From assembly GCF_002924365.1 (NCBI RefSeq), contig NZ_PQWB01000017.1:51289-115288 (forward strand): 64,000 nt of DNA. Direction: 5' to 3'. Made by a program: the position numbers and the translations under genes. The notes beneath the pieces were generated by a model, which was not told the origin of the DNA, made no database searches, and saw only the letters and a list, made by a program, of their open reading frames with translations. Shown in pieces: positions 8,544 through 16,341 of the stretch. The stretch comes from Chromobacterium alticapitis. GTDB lineage: Bacteria; Pseudomonadota; Gammaproteobacteria; Burkholderiales; Chromobacteriaceae. Positions within the stretch are counted from its first letter, which is position 1, and every line of letters starts with the position of its first letter.

Positions 8544-9641
8544 TCAATGATGGCCGGCCAGCGCGTCCAGCACCTTGCTGGATAGCGCCGGCGGCTGGGC
8601 GGTGACGCGCAGCAGATGGCGCAGCGCCGGATGCGGCGGCCGGTGCACGGCCACGCCGTCCGCCAGCAGCTTGCGCTGGATGTCCTCGGCCGCGGCGGCG
8701 TTGGGATACAGCACGGCGACGAAATTAGTGTGCGATGGCAGCACGGTCAGGTCGCGGTCGCGCAGCGCGCTTTCCAGCTTGTCGCGCAATTGCAGCGTGG
8801 CCTGCACCAATTGGCTCGAGTAGCTGGGGTCGTCCAGCGCCAGCGTCGCGCCGTGCTGAGCCAGGCCGGACAGCGCGTACTGCGGCCGGATTTGGTCCGC
8901 CTTGGCGATGATGTCGGCCGAGGCCAGCGCGAAGCCTACGCGCAGGCCTGCCAGACCGTAGGCCTTGGACAGGGTGCGCAGCCGCAGCGTATTGGGCAGG
9001 ATGCCGGCCGGCGGCGCGTCTTGCGGCTCGACGCAGAAGTCGACATAAGCCTCGTCCAGGATCAGCATGGTGTGCGAGGGCAGCTGCTGACGCAGCGCCT
9101 GGATGTCGGCGGCGGACCAGTAGTGGCCGGTGGGGTTGTCGGGATTGGCCAGGTACAGCGCCACCGCGCGCTCGGCCTGCGCCACCTCGCACAGCCGCGC
9201 CAAGTCCGGCCGCAGGCCTATGCCCTGCTGGCGATAGGGCACCTCCAGAATGCGGGCGCCCACGCCTTCGGCGAAATAGCGGAAGGATGGATAGGTGCCT
9301 GCGCTGCACACCACGGCGTCGCCGGCATTGCAGCGCAGGCGCAGCGCCAGCAGGATCAGGCTGTCCGCGCCGGCATCGAACAGCACTTGGCTGGCCTCCA
9401 CGCCGTGCAGCCGCGCCGCGCGTTCGCGCAGCGCCAGCGCGTACGGGTCGGGATACAGCCGCGCCAATTCGGCCAGCGTCTCGCCCCATTGCGCCAGCAG
9501 CGGCGAATCGGCGCGCGCCAGGCTTTCGTTGGCGCCCAGCCGGTTGACTACCTTATGGCCCAGCGCCGCTTCCAGCTTGGCGATGCCAGGAAACGGATTG
9601 ACGATGGTGTGGTGTTCCAGATGGCGCGCGTAATGTGGCAT
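8544..9641 (-). CDS. Histidinol-phosphate aminotransferase-like, PLP fold type I
   Basis: The 365-residue protein resembles HisC/class I-II aminotransferases: RLGANESL, YPDPYALALRERAA, GADSLILLALR, NPDNPTGHYW (substrate/PLP Asn), LILDEAYVDF (PLP-binding Asp), TLSKAYGLAGLRVGFA (Schiff-base Lys) and RHLLRVTAQPP (carboxylate-binding Arg). HisC transaminates imidazole acetol phosphate with glutamate. It stands alone, not in a his operon, so it could be a second HisC acting on aromatic amino acids or another amine. The start is the ATG complementary to 9639-9641 with GGGAA upstream; a TTG 60 bp further upstream is less likely. In related genomes lptM is usually followed by lysA; here this gene takes that place. 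Confidence 0.85.
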   Translation of the reverse strand: MPHYARHLEHHTIVNPFPGIAKLEAALGHKVVNRLGANESLARADSPLLAQWGETLAELARLYPDPYALALRERAARLHGVEASQVLFDAGADSLILLALRLRCNAGDAVVCSAGTYPSFRYFAEGVGARILEVPYRQQGIGLRPDLARLCEVAQAERAVALYLANPDNPTGHYWSAADIQALRQQLPSHTMLILDEAYVDFCVEPQDAPPAGILPNTLRLRTLSKAYGLAGLRVGFALASADIIAKADQIRPQYALSGLAQHGATLALDDPSYSSQLVQATLQLRDKLESALRDRDLTVLPSHTNFVAVLYPNAAAAEDIQRKLLADGVAVHRPPHPALRHLLRVTAQPPALSSKVLDALAGHH

Positions 9642-9735
9642 GACGGTTCCCGGTATTCCAATGGATTGTGGCCATTCTAGGCCAGGGGCCTTATCTGACA
9701 AGCAATCGTTTGGAAATATCCTTATGCTGACGGTA

Positions 9736-9876
9736 TCAGCGGGCGGCGGAGGCCGCGTCGGCGGGCGCGTGCGGCGCCTGCTGGGCGGCGGGATGCTGCG
9801 GCAGCACCAACGGGCCCTTGTAGCCGCAGGCCGTCAGGAGCAGGAACAGGCTGGCGCAAGCGAGCAGGGTACGCAT
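9736..9876 (-). CDS. lptM: LPS translocon maturation chaperone LptM (YifL-like lipoprotein)
   Basis: A 46-residue lipoprotein: MRTLLACASLFLLLTAC is a signal peptide with lipobox LLTAC (Cys17), immediately followed by GYKGPLVLPQ, the hallmark of the LptM/YifL family, then a short Ala/Pro-rich tail. In Escherichia coli LptM assists oxidative maturation of the LptDE translocon in the outer membrane. Divergence from cyaY, conserved across many proteobacteria, supports the call. The usual next gene (lysA or dapF) is absent; a HisC-like gene follows on the same strand. An alternative start 30 bp upstream gives MSILPQRTSS ahead of the signal peptide and is less likely. Confidence 0.88.
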   Translation of the reverse strand: MRTLLACASLFLLLTACGYKGPLVLPQHPAAQQAPHAPADAASAAR

Positions 9877-9961
9877 ACTGGAAGTCCGTTGTGGCAAAAT
9901 CGACATACTAGCAAAACCCCGCCGCGCCGTGTTGAGCTGGCCGGCGCCATAGGAAGCCATT

Positions 9962-10279
9962 ATGAACGAAAGCGAATTTCTGCAACTCAGCGACGCCATC
10001 TTCGATCGCATCGAACAGGCGCTGGATGACCATGAGCTCGATGTCGACACTTTGCGTCAGGGCAATGTGCTGGAGATCGAGTTTGACAGCGGCGAGAAGA
10101 TCGTCGTCAACCGCCACGCGTCCAATCAGGAGATGTGGATAGCGGCCAAGAGCGGCGGCTACCATTTCGCGCGGCAGGGCGCAGACTGGATCGCCGCGCG
10201 CGATGGCTCGGAGTTCTTCTCCACGCTGGCTGAGGCGATACGCGCCGGCAGCGGCGAGGCGTTCGACTTTAATATTTGA
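9962..10279 (+). CDS. cyaY: Iron-sulfur cluster assembly protein CyaY (bacterial frataxin)
   Basis: The 105-residue protein begins MNESEFLQLSDAIFDRIEQALDD, with the acidic first helix typical of frataxins, followed by VLEIEFDSGEKIVVNRHASNQEMWIAAKSGGYHF, matching the conserved beta-sheet with NRQ/NRH and EMWLA-type motif, and a C-terminal acidic helix. Frataxin binds iron and modulates the IscS desulfurase complex. It is divergent from lptM with 85 bp between the starts, an order shared with Escherichia coli and other proteobacteria. Confidence 0.95.
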   Translation: MNESEFLQLSDAIFDRIEQALDDHELDVDTLRQGNVLEIEFDSGEKIVVNRHASNQEMWIAAKSGGYHFARQGADWIAARDGSEFFSTLAEAIRAGSGEAFDFNI

Positions 10280-10301
10280 ATGAAATGCCAATTGTGTATT
10301 T

Positions 10302-10316
10302 TGAATTGCAAATTCA
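10302..10316. promoter_or_regulatory. TGAATT-N3-AATTCA palindrome upstream of amtB
   Basis: A 6-bp inverted repeat in the AT-rich 167-bp gap between cyaY and amtB. No sigma54 -24/-12 (TGGC...TTGC) site was found, so the nitrogen control seen for many amtB genes is not visible here. The role of the dyad is unknown. Confidence 0.3.
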
Positions 10317-10446
10317 TGCATTTACAAAGTGTTTACATTTGTTAATGTCCAGGTAAGAACTTGATCTGCCGCAGATAAGCATTCTGTTATGCGCAGCAAT
10401 ATTCGAGCAAGACGATTTTCTAATATTGCTTTGCGAGGACTAGATC

Positions 10447-11676
10447 ATGCTCTCCCCAACCATCAATGTCGGCAATACCGGCTTCATGCTGCTGTGCGCC
10501 AGCCTGGTCATGCTGATGACGCCCGGGCTGGCTTTCTTTTACGGCGGCCTGGTCGGCCGCAAGAACGTGCTGACCATCATGGCCCAGAGTTTCATGTCCC
10601 TGGGCTGGACCACGGTGCTGTGGTTCGCCTTCGGCTATTCGATGTGCTTCGGGCCCAGCTGGCACGGCATCATAGGCGATCCCACCTACTATGCCTTCAT
10701 GCGAGGCGTGACGCTGAGCAGCATGTACGCCGGCAACGACGCCGGCATTCCGCTGATCGTGCACGTGGCCTATCAGATGATGTTCGCCATCATCACCCCG
10801 GCGCTGATCACCGGCGCCTTTGCCAACCGGGTGACGGTGAAGGCCTATTTCCTGTTCCTGACCGGCTGGCTGGTGCTGGTCTATTTCCCCTTCGTCCACA
10901 TGGTGTGGAGTCCGGACGGGCTGCTGGCCAAGTGGGGCGTGCTGGACTTCGCCGGCGGCATCGTGGTGCACAACACCGCCGGTTTCGCCGCGCTGGCTTC
11001 CATCCTGTATGTCGGCCGCCGCTCGCTGGTGGAGAACAAACCGCATAATGTGCCGCTGATCGCGCTGGGCACCGGCCTGCTGTGGTTTGGCTGGTACGGT
11101 TTCAACGCCGGTTCGGAATTGAAGGTAGACGCCGTGACCGCCTCCGCCTTCCTCAATACCGACGTGGCCGCCTCTTTCGCCGGCACCGCCTGGTTTCTGC
11201 TGGAATGGTCGCACGCCAAGCAACCCAAGTTTGTCGGCTTGCTGACCGGCGCCGTGGCCGGCCTCGCCACCATCACGCCGGCCGCCGGCTATGTGTCGCT
11301 GAGCAGCGCCGCCGTCATCGGCCTGATCGCCGCCGTGGTGTGCTACTTCGCCGTGCAATTGAAGAACCGCCTGCAATGGGACGACGCGCTGGACGTGTGG
11401 GGCGTGCACGGCGTGGGCGGCCTGTTGGGCACTATTTTGCTGGGCGTGTTCGCCACCAAGGGCTGGAACGCGGCCGGCGCCGACGGCCTGTTGTATGGCA
11501 ACGCCGACTTCCTGTTCAAGCAGGTCGTCGCCGCCGTGGTGTCCGGCGCCTGGGCCTTCGGCTTCACTTACGGCATGCTGTGGCTGATAGACCGCGTCAC
11601 CCCGGTCAAGGTGGGCGCGGCCGTGGAGCAGGCCGGCCTGGACGTCAGCCTGCATGGCGAGGAAGCGTATATCTGA
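10447..11676 (+). CDS. amtB: Ammonium transporter
   Basis: The 409-residue membrane protein has the Amt/Rh pattern with about eleven transmembrane helices: MTPGLAFFYGGLVGRKNVL in TM1-2, FAYS-like FGYSMCFGP, VVHNTAG (first channel histidine) and WGVHGVGGLLGT (second channel histidine). It conducts NH3/NH4+ across the inner membrane. No cleavable signal peptide is evident, unlike E. coli AmtB. The gene has no glnK beside it, though a PII partner is usual; the regulator would be encoded elsewhere. RBS GAGGA lies 8-9 nt before the ATG. A strong terminator follows at 11703. Confidence 0.96.
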   Translation: MLSPTINVGNTGFMLLCASLVMLMTPGLAFFYGGLVGRKNVLTIMAQSFMSLGWTTVLWFAFGYSMCFGPSWHGIIGDPTYYAFMRGVTLSSMYAGNDAGIPLIVHVAYQMMFAIITPALITGAFANRVTVKAYFLFLTGWLVLVYFPFVHMVWSPDGLLAKWGVLDFAGGIVVHNTAGFAALASILYVGRRSLVENKPHNVPLIALGTGLLWFGWYGFNAGSELKVDAVTASAFLNTDVAASFAGTAWFLLEWSHAKQPKFVGLLTGAVAGLATITPAAGYVSLSSAAVIGLIAAVVCYFAVQLKNRLQWDDALDVWGVHGVGGLLGTILLGVFATKGWNAAGADGLLYGNADFLFKQVVAAVVSGAWAFGFTYGMLWLIDRVTPVKVGAAVEQAGLDVSLHGEEAYI

Positions 11677-11702
11677 GCGCGGAAGATTCCCTGCGCAAAC
11701 CA

Positions 11703-11730
11703 AGCCGCGGCGCGACCGCGGCTTTTTTAT
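11703..11730 (+). terminator. Rho-independent terminator of amtB
   Basis: AAGCCGCGG and CCGCGGCTT pair around a 5-nt loop, followed by a T-run. It also abuts the end of the convergent TauE-like gene at 11731. Confidence 0.85.
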
Positions 11731-12537
11731 TCAGAGCCAGGGCGAGGCGGCCCGCCACAGCATGGAGGCGGCCACAGCCGCCACCAGCAAGGCGAAGCCG
11801 CGCAGCAGCTGGGCGGGCGATAGCCGCGCGGCCAGCCGCCGCCCCAGCAGCATGCCGGCCATGGCCGCCAGCACGAAACCGGCGGCGGGCAGCAGCGGCG
11901 GTGGCGAGCCATGCCACAGCGAAGCGGCCACGCCGCCGCCGCCGACCAGGGCGATCACCAGCAACGAGGTGGCGACGATGGCGTGCATGCTCAGATCGCT
12001 GAGCCGGCGCAGCGCCGGCACGATGACGAAGCCACCGCCCACGCCCAATAGGCCGGTCAGCAGGCCGGTGAAGGCGCCGACGCCGGCCAGCGCGGCCAGG
12101 CTGACGGCGTTCCAGCGCAGGCGGCCGGTGGCCGGGTCTTGCCGGCACACGGCGTCGCGCCGCAGCTGGACGGTTTGCGCCGCGGGATGGGCCGAACGCC
12201 AGGAGCGGGCCGCCACGATCAGCATGACCAAGGCGAACAGCGCGGCCAGCAGCGGCGCGGGCAGCTTGTGGGCCAGCAAGGCGCCCAGGGCGGTGAATGG
12301 CGCGCCGCAGAGCGCCATCAGCAAGGCGGCGCGGTAGCGCACCAGCTGGCGGCGCCAGCCATGATAGGCGCCGAGCGCCGCGCCGGACGCCACGGCCAGC
12401 AGCGCCACCGGGGCGGCTTGCGGCAGGCTCCAGCCCTGGGCGGCCATCAGCGCCGGAATGGCCAGGATGCCGCCGCCGGCGCCGGTCAGCCCCAGCACGG
12501 CGCCGACCAGCGCGCCCAACAGCAGCGTCAGCAGCAT
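11731..12537 (-). CDS. TauE/SafE-family sulfite (sulfur-anion) exporter
   Basis: The 268-residue protein has two homologous hydrophobic halves, each opening with a glycine-rich motif: LGLTGAGGGILAIPAL (residues about 15-30) and LLTGLLGVGGGFVIVPAL (about 170-187). This internal repeat is the signature of TauE/SafE permeases, which export sulfite, sulfoacetate or related anions. It is divergent from an MBL-fold persulfide-dioxygenase-like gene, an arrangement known from sulfide-detoxification loci where the exporter removes the sulfite made by the dioxygenase. The shared intergenic region carries a long AT-rich dyad. A 21-codon reading frame (start at 12593) overlaps the gene's beginning and might act in coupling, but there is no strong support. 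Confidence 0.85.
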   Translation of the reverse strand: MLLTLLLGALVGAVLGLTGAGGGILAIPALMAAQGWSLPQAAPVALLAVASGAALGAYHGWRRQLVRYRAALLMALCGAPFTALGALLAHKLPAPLLAALFALVMLIVAARSWRSAHPAAQTVQLRRDAVCRQDPATGRLRWNAVSLAALAGVGAFTGLLTGLLGVGGGFVIVPALRRLSDLSMHAIVATSLLVIALVGGGGVAASLWHGSPPPLLPAAGFVLAAMAGMLLGRRLAARLSPAQLLRGFALLVAAVAASMLWRAASPWL

Positions 12538-12617
12538 GAGGCGGCTTTCCGGGCCGCCGCGTCGGCGCGGGGACGGTCTACAGTCTGAGACATGGGGTCG
12601 ATTCTCTTAAATGTATA

Positions 12618-12655
12618 CTTTACAATATTATATATATTAATATAATGATGTAAAG
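12618..12655. promoter_or_regulatory. 38-bp AT-rich dyad, candidate BigR/SqrR-type operator
   Basis: CTTTACA (12618-12624) pairs with TGTAAAG (12649-12655), and inside it ATTATAT (12627-12633) pairs with ATATAAT (12640-12646), all around one centre at 12636/12637. It sits in the divergent promoter of the TauE-like exporter and the MBL persulfide-dioxygenase-like gene. AT-rich palindromes in this position are bound by the ArsR-family sulfide sensors BigR/SqrR; no ArsR gene is present here. Confidence 0.55.
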
Positions 12656-12675
12656 GACTCAATGCGGAGGACATC

Positions 12676-13536
12676 ATGCCTGCCCAGATAGCAAGCTTTC
12701 ACGACAGCGTCACCGAAACCATCAGCCACGTAGTCTACGACCGGCCGGGCGGCCACGCGGCCATCATCGATCCGGTGCTGGATTTCGATCCCAAGTCCGG
12801 GCGCACCGCGCATGGCGGCGCGGATCGCCTGCTGGCCTTCCTGGCCGAGCAAGGGCTAACCTTGCAGTGGATACTGGAAACCCACGCCCATGCCGACCAC
12901 CTGTCGGCGGCGGCGTATTTGAAGGCGCGGGCCGGCGGCCGGATCGGCATAGGCCGCCGCATCGGCGAGGTGCAGGCGGTTTTCAAGAAGCTATTCAATC
13001 TGGAGGGCGGCTTCCGCTGCGACGGTTCGCAGTTCGACTGCCTGTTCGACGACGGCGATGTTTTCCGCATCGGCGAGCTGGAGGCGCGGGTGCTGGCGCT
13101 GCCGGGCCATACGCCGGCCGATGTCGGCTACCAGGTGGGCGACGCGGTCTTCGTCGGCGATACCCTGTTCATGCCGGACGTGGGCACCGCGCGCTGCGAT
13201 TTTCCCGGCGGCGACGCCGCCGAATTGTATCGTTCCATCCGCAGGCTGCTGGCGTTGCCGGACGACACGCGCTTGCTGCTGTGCCACGATTATCCGCCCG
13301 CGGGCCGGGCGCCGGCCTGGTGCGCGACGGTGGCCGAGCAGCGTCGGGCCAATCTGCACACGCGGGACGGCGTGGACGAGGCGGCCTTCGTGGCGATGCG
13401 CCAGGCGCGCGACGCCACGCTGGACATGCCGCGGCTGATTCTGCCGTCCATCCAGGTCAATATTCGAGCCGGCCAATTGCCGCCGGCCGAGGACAACGGC
13501 GTGCGCTACTTGAAGCTGCCGCTGGACGCGCTGTGA
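12676..13536 (+). CDS. MBL-fold metallo-hydrolase, persulfide dioxygenase-like
   Basis: The 286-residue protein begins MPAQIASFHDSVTETISHVVYD and holds the metallo-beta-lactamase signature THAHADHLS (about residues 71-79), LPGHTPADVGYQVGD (metal His) and VGDTLFMPDVGTARCDFPGG (bridging Asp), plus the later His of LLLCHDYPP. Bacterial persulfide dioxygenases (Blh/ETHE1-like) share this set and oxidise glutathione persulfide to sulfite using one iron. The divergent TauE-like exporter strengthens the sulfide-detoxification assignment. A glyoxalase II-type activity is the alternative. The 3' end overlaps the convergent Sel1 gene by 31 bp. Confidence 0.85.
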   Translation: MPAQIASFHDSVTETISHVVYDRPGGHAAIIDPVLDFDPKSGRTAHGGADRLLAFLAEQGLTLQWILETHAHADHLSAAAYLKARAGGRIGIGRRIGEVQAVFKKLFNLEGGFRCDGSQFDCLFDDGDVFRIGELEARVLALPGHTPADVGYQVGDAVFVGDTLFMPDVGTARCDFPGGDAAELYRSIRRLLALPDDTRLLLCHDYPPAGRAPAWCATVAEQRRANLHTRDGVDEAAFVAMRQARDATLDMPRLILPSIQVNIRAGQLPPAEDNGVRYLKLPLDAL

Positions 13537-14168
13537 GCGCGTCGCGTGTCTTCCTGTTTGGCCAGATCCAGCGCCTTGGCCCGCGCGCCGGCGTCGCCCT
13601 GGGCGCCCGCGCGCGCGTACCAGCGTATCGCCGCCGGGATGTCCCGCTTCACGCCGCGGCCGTGCTCATACATGCTGGCGGTCAGATACTGCGCGCCGGC
13701 GTCGCCTTGCTTGGCCGCTTCCTCGTACCAGTAGGCGGCTAGGCGGTCGTCCTGCGGCGCGCCGCGGCCCAGGAAGTATTGGGTGCCCAGGTCGATCTGC
13801 GCCGGCAGATAACCCTGACGCGCCGCCAGCGCGAACCAGCGCGTGGCCTCGTCCAGCGATTTGGGCAAGCCGTCGCCGCGCTCGGCCAGCAGGCCCAGCG
13901 CGTGCTGCGCCTGGGCCAGCTGCCGATCGGCGGCGAAGCGCAGCCAGTACAGCGCCTGCCGCTTATCCACCGGTCCGGCCTCGCCTTTCCAGTCCATCAT
14001 CGCCAGATCGAAAGCCGCCACCCGGTCGCCTTTTTCTGCGGCCTGCCAGAAGGCGATGCGGGCGGCAGCCAGCCGTCCGTCTTGATAGTCATGCCAGCCC
14101 GGCACTTCGGGCGCGGCCGCCAGCGCGCCCAGGCTGAACAGCAGCGGCCAGATCGCGAGATGTCTCAT
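13506..14168 (-). CDS. Secreted Sel1-repeat protein
   Basis: The 220-residue product starts with a signal peptide (MRHLAIWPLLFSLGALAAA) and then carries about five Sel1-like repeats: DLAMMDWKGEAGPVDKRQALYWLRFAADR, ALGLLAERGDGLPKSLDEATRWFALAARQ, DLGTQYFLGRGAPQDDRLAAYWYEEAAKQ and YLTASMYEHGRGVKRDIPAAIRWYARAG fit the A-x-x-x-L-G-x-x-Y-x-x-G-x-G-V pattern in shortened form. Sel1 solenoids mediate protein contacts in envelope or secretion-related roles; no partner is apparent. It overlaps the MBL gene tail-to-tail by 31 bp, so the C-terminus is the least certain part. Confidence 0.82.
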   Translation of the reverse strand: MRHLAIWPLLFSLGALAAAPEVPGWHDYQDGRLAAARIAFWQAAEKGDRVAAFDLAMMDWKGEAGPVDKRQALYWLRFAADRQLAQAQHALGLLAERGDGLPKSLDEATRWFALAARQGYLPAQIDLGTQYFLGRGAPQDDRLAAYWYEEAAKQGDAGAQYLTASMYEHGRGVKRDIPAAIRWYARAGAQGDAGARAKALDLAKQEDTRRAHSASSGSFK

Positions 14169-14283
14169 TGCGCTTCTCCCCCCACTTTCAGCTTAGTCGG
14201 CGGCGGCGGCGCGTTCTGTCGGCTGACGGGGCGGCCCGCGGCAGGCTACACTATTCGACTAGATGTCATTTTCGGAGTCCCCG

Positions 14284-15066
14284 ATGAGTTCCTCCCCGGT
14301 TGATCCGCTGTGGTCGGCCATCCGCGACGAGACGCTGGCGGCGGTCAACGACGAGCCGCTGCTGGCCAGCTTTCTGCATATGACCGTATTGCGCCACGCC
14401 ACGTTGGAAGACGTGCTGGCCTTCCATCTTTCCAGCAAGCTCGCCAGTCCGGTGATGGACCCGCGCGCCTTGCTCGAGCTGTTCCGCGAAGCCTTCCAGG
14501 CCGATCCGGCCATCAGCGAGGCGATGCGCGCCGACATCCGCGCCTGTTATGAGCGCGACCCGGCCTGCGACCGCTATTCCACACCGCTTTTGTATTTTAA
14601 GGGCTTCCACGCCGTCCAGAGCCAGCGCATCACTCACTGGCTGTGGCAGCAGGGGCGGACCACGCTGGCGCTGTTCCTGCAGAACCGCATTTCCGAGGTG
14701 ACCGGCGCGGACATCCACCCGGCCGCGCGCATAGGCGAAGGCGTGATGCTGGACCACGGCACCGGCCTGGTGGTGGGCGAGACCGCCGTCATCGGCAACA
14801 ATGTGTCCATCCTTCACGGCGTGACGCTGGGCGGCTCCGGCAAGGAGCGCGGCGACCGCCATCCCAAGATAGGCGACGGCGTGATGCTGGGCGCCGGCGC
14901 GGCGGTGCTGGGCAATATCCGCGTAGGCGAATGCGCCAAGGTGGGCGCCGGCAGCGTGGTGCTGGAAGACGTGCCGCCGCATGCCACGGTTGCCGGCGTG
15001 CCGGCGCGCGTGGTGGCCCAGGCCTGTCCGGGCACGCCGGCGCTGGACATGGACCAGCGCGTGTAG
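14284..15066 (+). CDS. cysE: Serine O-acetyltransferase
   Basis: CysE acetylates L-serine with acetyl-CoA for cysteine synthesis. The 260-residue protein has the N-terminal helical domain (LWSAIRDETLAAVNDEPLLASFLHM, LEDVLAFHLSSKL) and the left-handed beta-helix with hexapeptide repeats: DIHPAARIGEGVMLDHGTGLVVGETAVIGNNVSILHGVTLGG, with the catalytic His in MLDHGTG and the DRHPKIGDGVMLGAGA segment. The start was placed at 14284 because GGAG lies at 14274-14277; an in-frame ATG at 14263 has no ribosome-binding site. The flexible tail ends in QRV rather than the usual hydrophobic Ile that binds CysK, so complex formation is uncertain. Confidence 0.95.
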   Translation: MSSSPVDPLWSAIRDETLAAVNDEPLLASFLHMTVLRHATLEDVLAFHLSSKLASPVMDPRALLELFREAFQADPAISEAMRADIRACYERDPACDRYSTPLLYFKGFHAVQSQRITHWLWQQGRTTLALFLQNRISEVTGADIHPAARIGEGVMLDHGTGLVVGETAVIGNNVSILHGVTLGGSGKERGDRHPKIGDGVMLGAGAAVLGNIRVGECAKVGAGSVVLEDVPPHATVAGVPARVVAQACPGTPALDMDQRV

Positions 15067-15206
15067 CGCGGCGGCGGTTAGTAAAAGCACAGCGCGGCGA
15101 GGCGCTCCCCAGCTTCGCCGCGCCAGGCGGCCGCGCGCGCGGCCGGCCCTTGTCCCGCAAGCGTCTCCACGCTTGGCGCTTTCCCAACAGTCGGCATGCC
15201 GGCGGC

Positions 15207-15235
15207 TTGGCCTCGTGTAGTTTAGCCGTTACAAT
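15207..15235 (+). promoter_or_regulatory. Candidate sigma70 promoter of the 2OG-oxygenase gene
   Basis: TTGGCC (15207-15212), a 17-bp spacer and TACAAT (15230-15235), about 65 bp before the ATG at 15301. The spacing is ideal and both boxes are close to consensus. The rest of the 234-bp gap after cysE shows no gene. Confidence 0.5.
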
Positions 15236-15300
15236 GCGCGCGGCCGGCGACCCGCCCCGATATTGCATGGCGGCGCCGGGTTCATCAGGAAAACCACCCC

Positions 15301-16143
15301 ATGAACGTCAGAGTTGTCGATTACCGCGCCCCGGATGCCGCGGAGCAGTTCACCCGTTCCCTGCACGAAACCGGCTTCGGCGTGCTGACCAACCATCCCA
15401 TCCCGCAAGACCTGGTCGAAAAGATCTACGCCGACTGGCTGGCCTTCTTCAATAGCGAAGAGAAGTTCGACTACGCCTACTCGGTGGAGAAGCAGGACGG
15501 CTGGTTCTCGCCGGAGGTGTCGGAAACCGCCAAGGGCGCCACGCTCAAGGACATCAAGGAATATTTCCACATCTATCCCTGGGGCCGCGTGCCAGGCAAG
15601 CTCAAGGCCGACGCCGACCGCTACTACGGCATCGCCAACAAGCTGGCGCAAGAACTCTTGTCCTGGGTGCAGCAATACACCCCGTCCGACATCGCCGCCA
15701 ACTACCGCGAACCGCTGTCGCACATGATTGAAGGCAGCCAGCAGACCCTGCTGCGGGTGCTGCGCTATCCGCCGCTGACCGGCAATGAGCCGGCCGGCTC
15801 GCTGCGCGCCGCCGCACATGGCGACATCAATCTGCTGACCATCCTGCCGGCCGCCAACGAACCGGGCCTGCAAGTGCAGGACAAGAACGGCGACTGGATC
15901 GACGTGCCCTGCGACTTCGGCACCTTGGTGGTGAATATCGGCGACATGCTGCAGGAAGCCTCCGCCGGCTACTACCCGTCCACCCAGCACCGCGTGGTCA
16001 ACCCCAGCGGCGAGGGCGCGAAGAAGAGCCGCGTCTCGCTGCCGCTGTTCCTGCACCCGCGTCCGGAAGTGACGCTGTCCGACCGCCACACCGCCGGCAG
16101 CTACCTGGACGAGCGCCTGCGCGAGCTGGGCGTGAAGATGTAA
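15301..16143 (+). CDS. Isopenicillin N synthase-like Fe(II)/2-oxoglutarate dioxygenase
   Basis: The 280-residue protein begins MNVRVVDYRAPDAAEQFTRSL and continues GFGVLTNHPI, typical of the DIOX_N domain. The C-terminal jelly roll provides AAHGDINLLTIL (H-x-D), STQHRVVNP (distal His) and SRVSLPLFLHP (Arg-x-Ser binding the co-substrate carboxylate). The family hydroxylates or oxidatively cyclises many small molecules. No biosynthetic cluster surrounds it, and its substrate is unknown. A strong terminator follows 19 bp after the stop. Confidence 0.87.
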   Translation: MNVRVVDYRAPDAAEQFTRSLHETGFGVLTNHPIPQDLVEKIYADWLAFFNSEEKFDYAYSVEKQDGWFSPEVSETAKGATLKDIKEYFHIYPWGRVPGKLKADADRYYGIANKLAQELLSWVQQYTPSDIAANYREPLSHMIEGSQQTLLRVLRYPPLTGNEPAGSLRAAAHGDINLLTILPAANEPGLQVQDKNGDWIDVPCDFGTLVVNIGDMLQEASAGYYPSTQHRVVNPSGEGAKKSRVSLPLFLHPRPEVTLSDRHTAGSYLDERLRELGVKM

Positions 16144-16161
16144 GCGTCCGCCGAAATGTCA

Positions 16162-16190
16162 AAAACCGAAGCCCGCGCTTCGGTTTTTTT
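16162..16190 (+). terminator. Rho-independent terminator
   Basis: AAAACCGAAG pairs with CTTCGGTTTT around CCCGCG and is followed by more T residues, directly after the 2OG-oxygenase gene. Confidence 0.88.
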
Positions 16191-16341
16191 TCGTCCGCCG
16201 GCAGGCCGCTTGCAGCGAGCGGAGAATTCGCCAACTACGATGACACTAGGCGCGGCTTTTCCTTGCCTCGGCGCAAGGAGTGAACCATACCGATGGGCCG
16301 CCGCCGGGACCGCCCGTCGGTCCGTTGGCAAAGGGAGATTC

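Noticed and set aside
12530-12593. 21-codon leader peptide before the TauE-like gene
   Set aside because: It has a start and stop that overlap the exporter start, but no clear ribosome-binding site or recognisable leader features.
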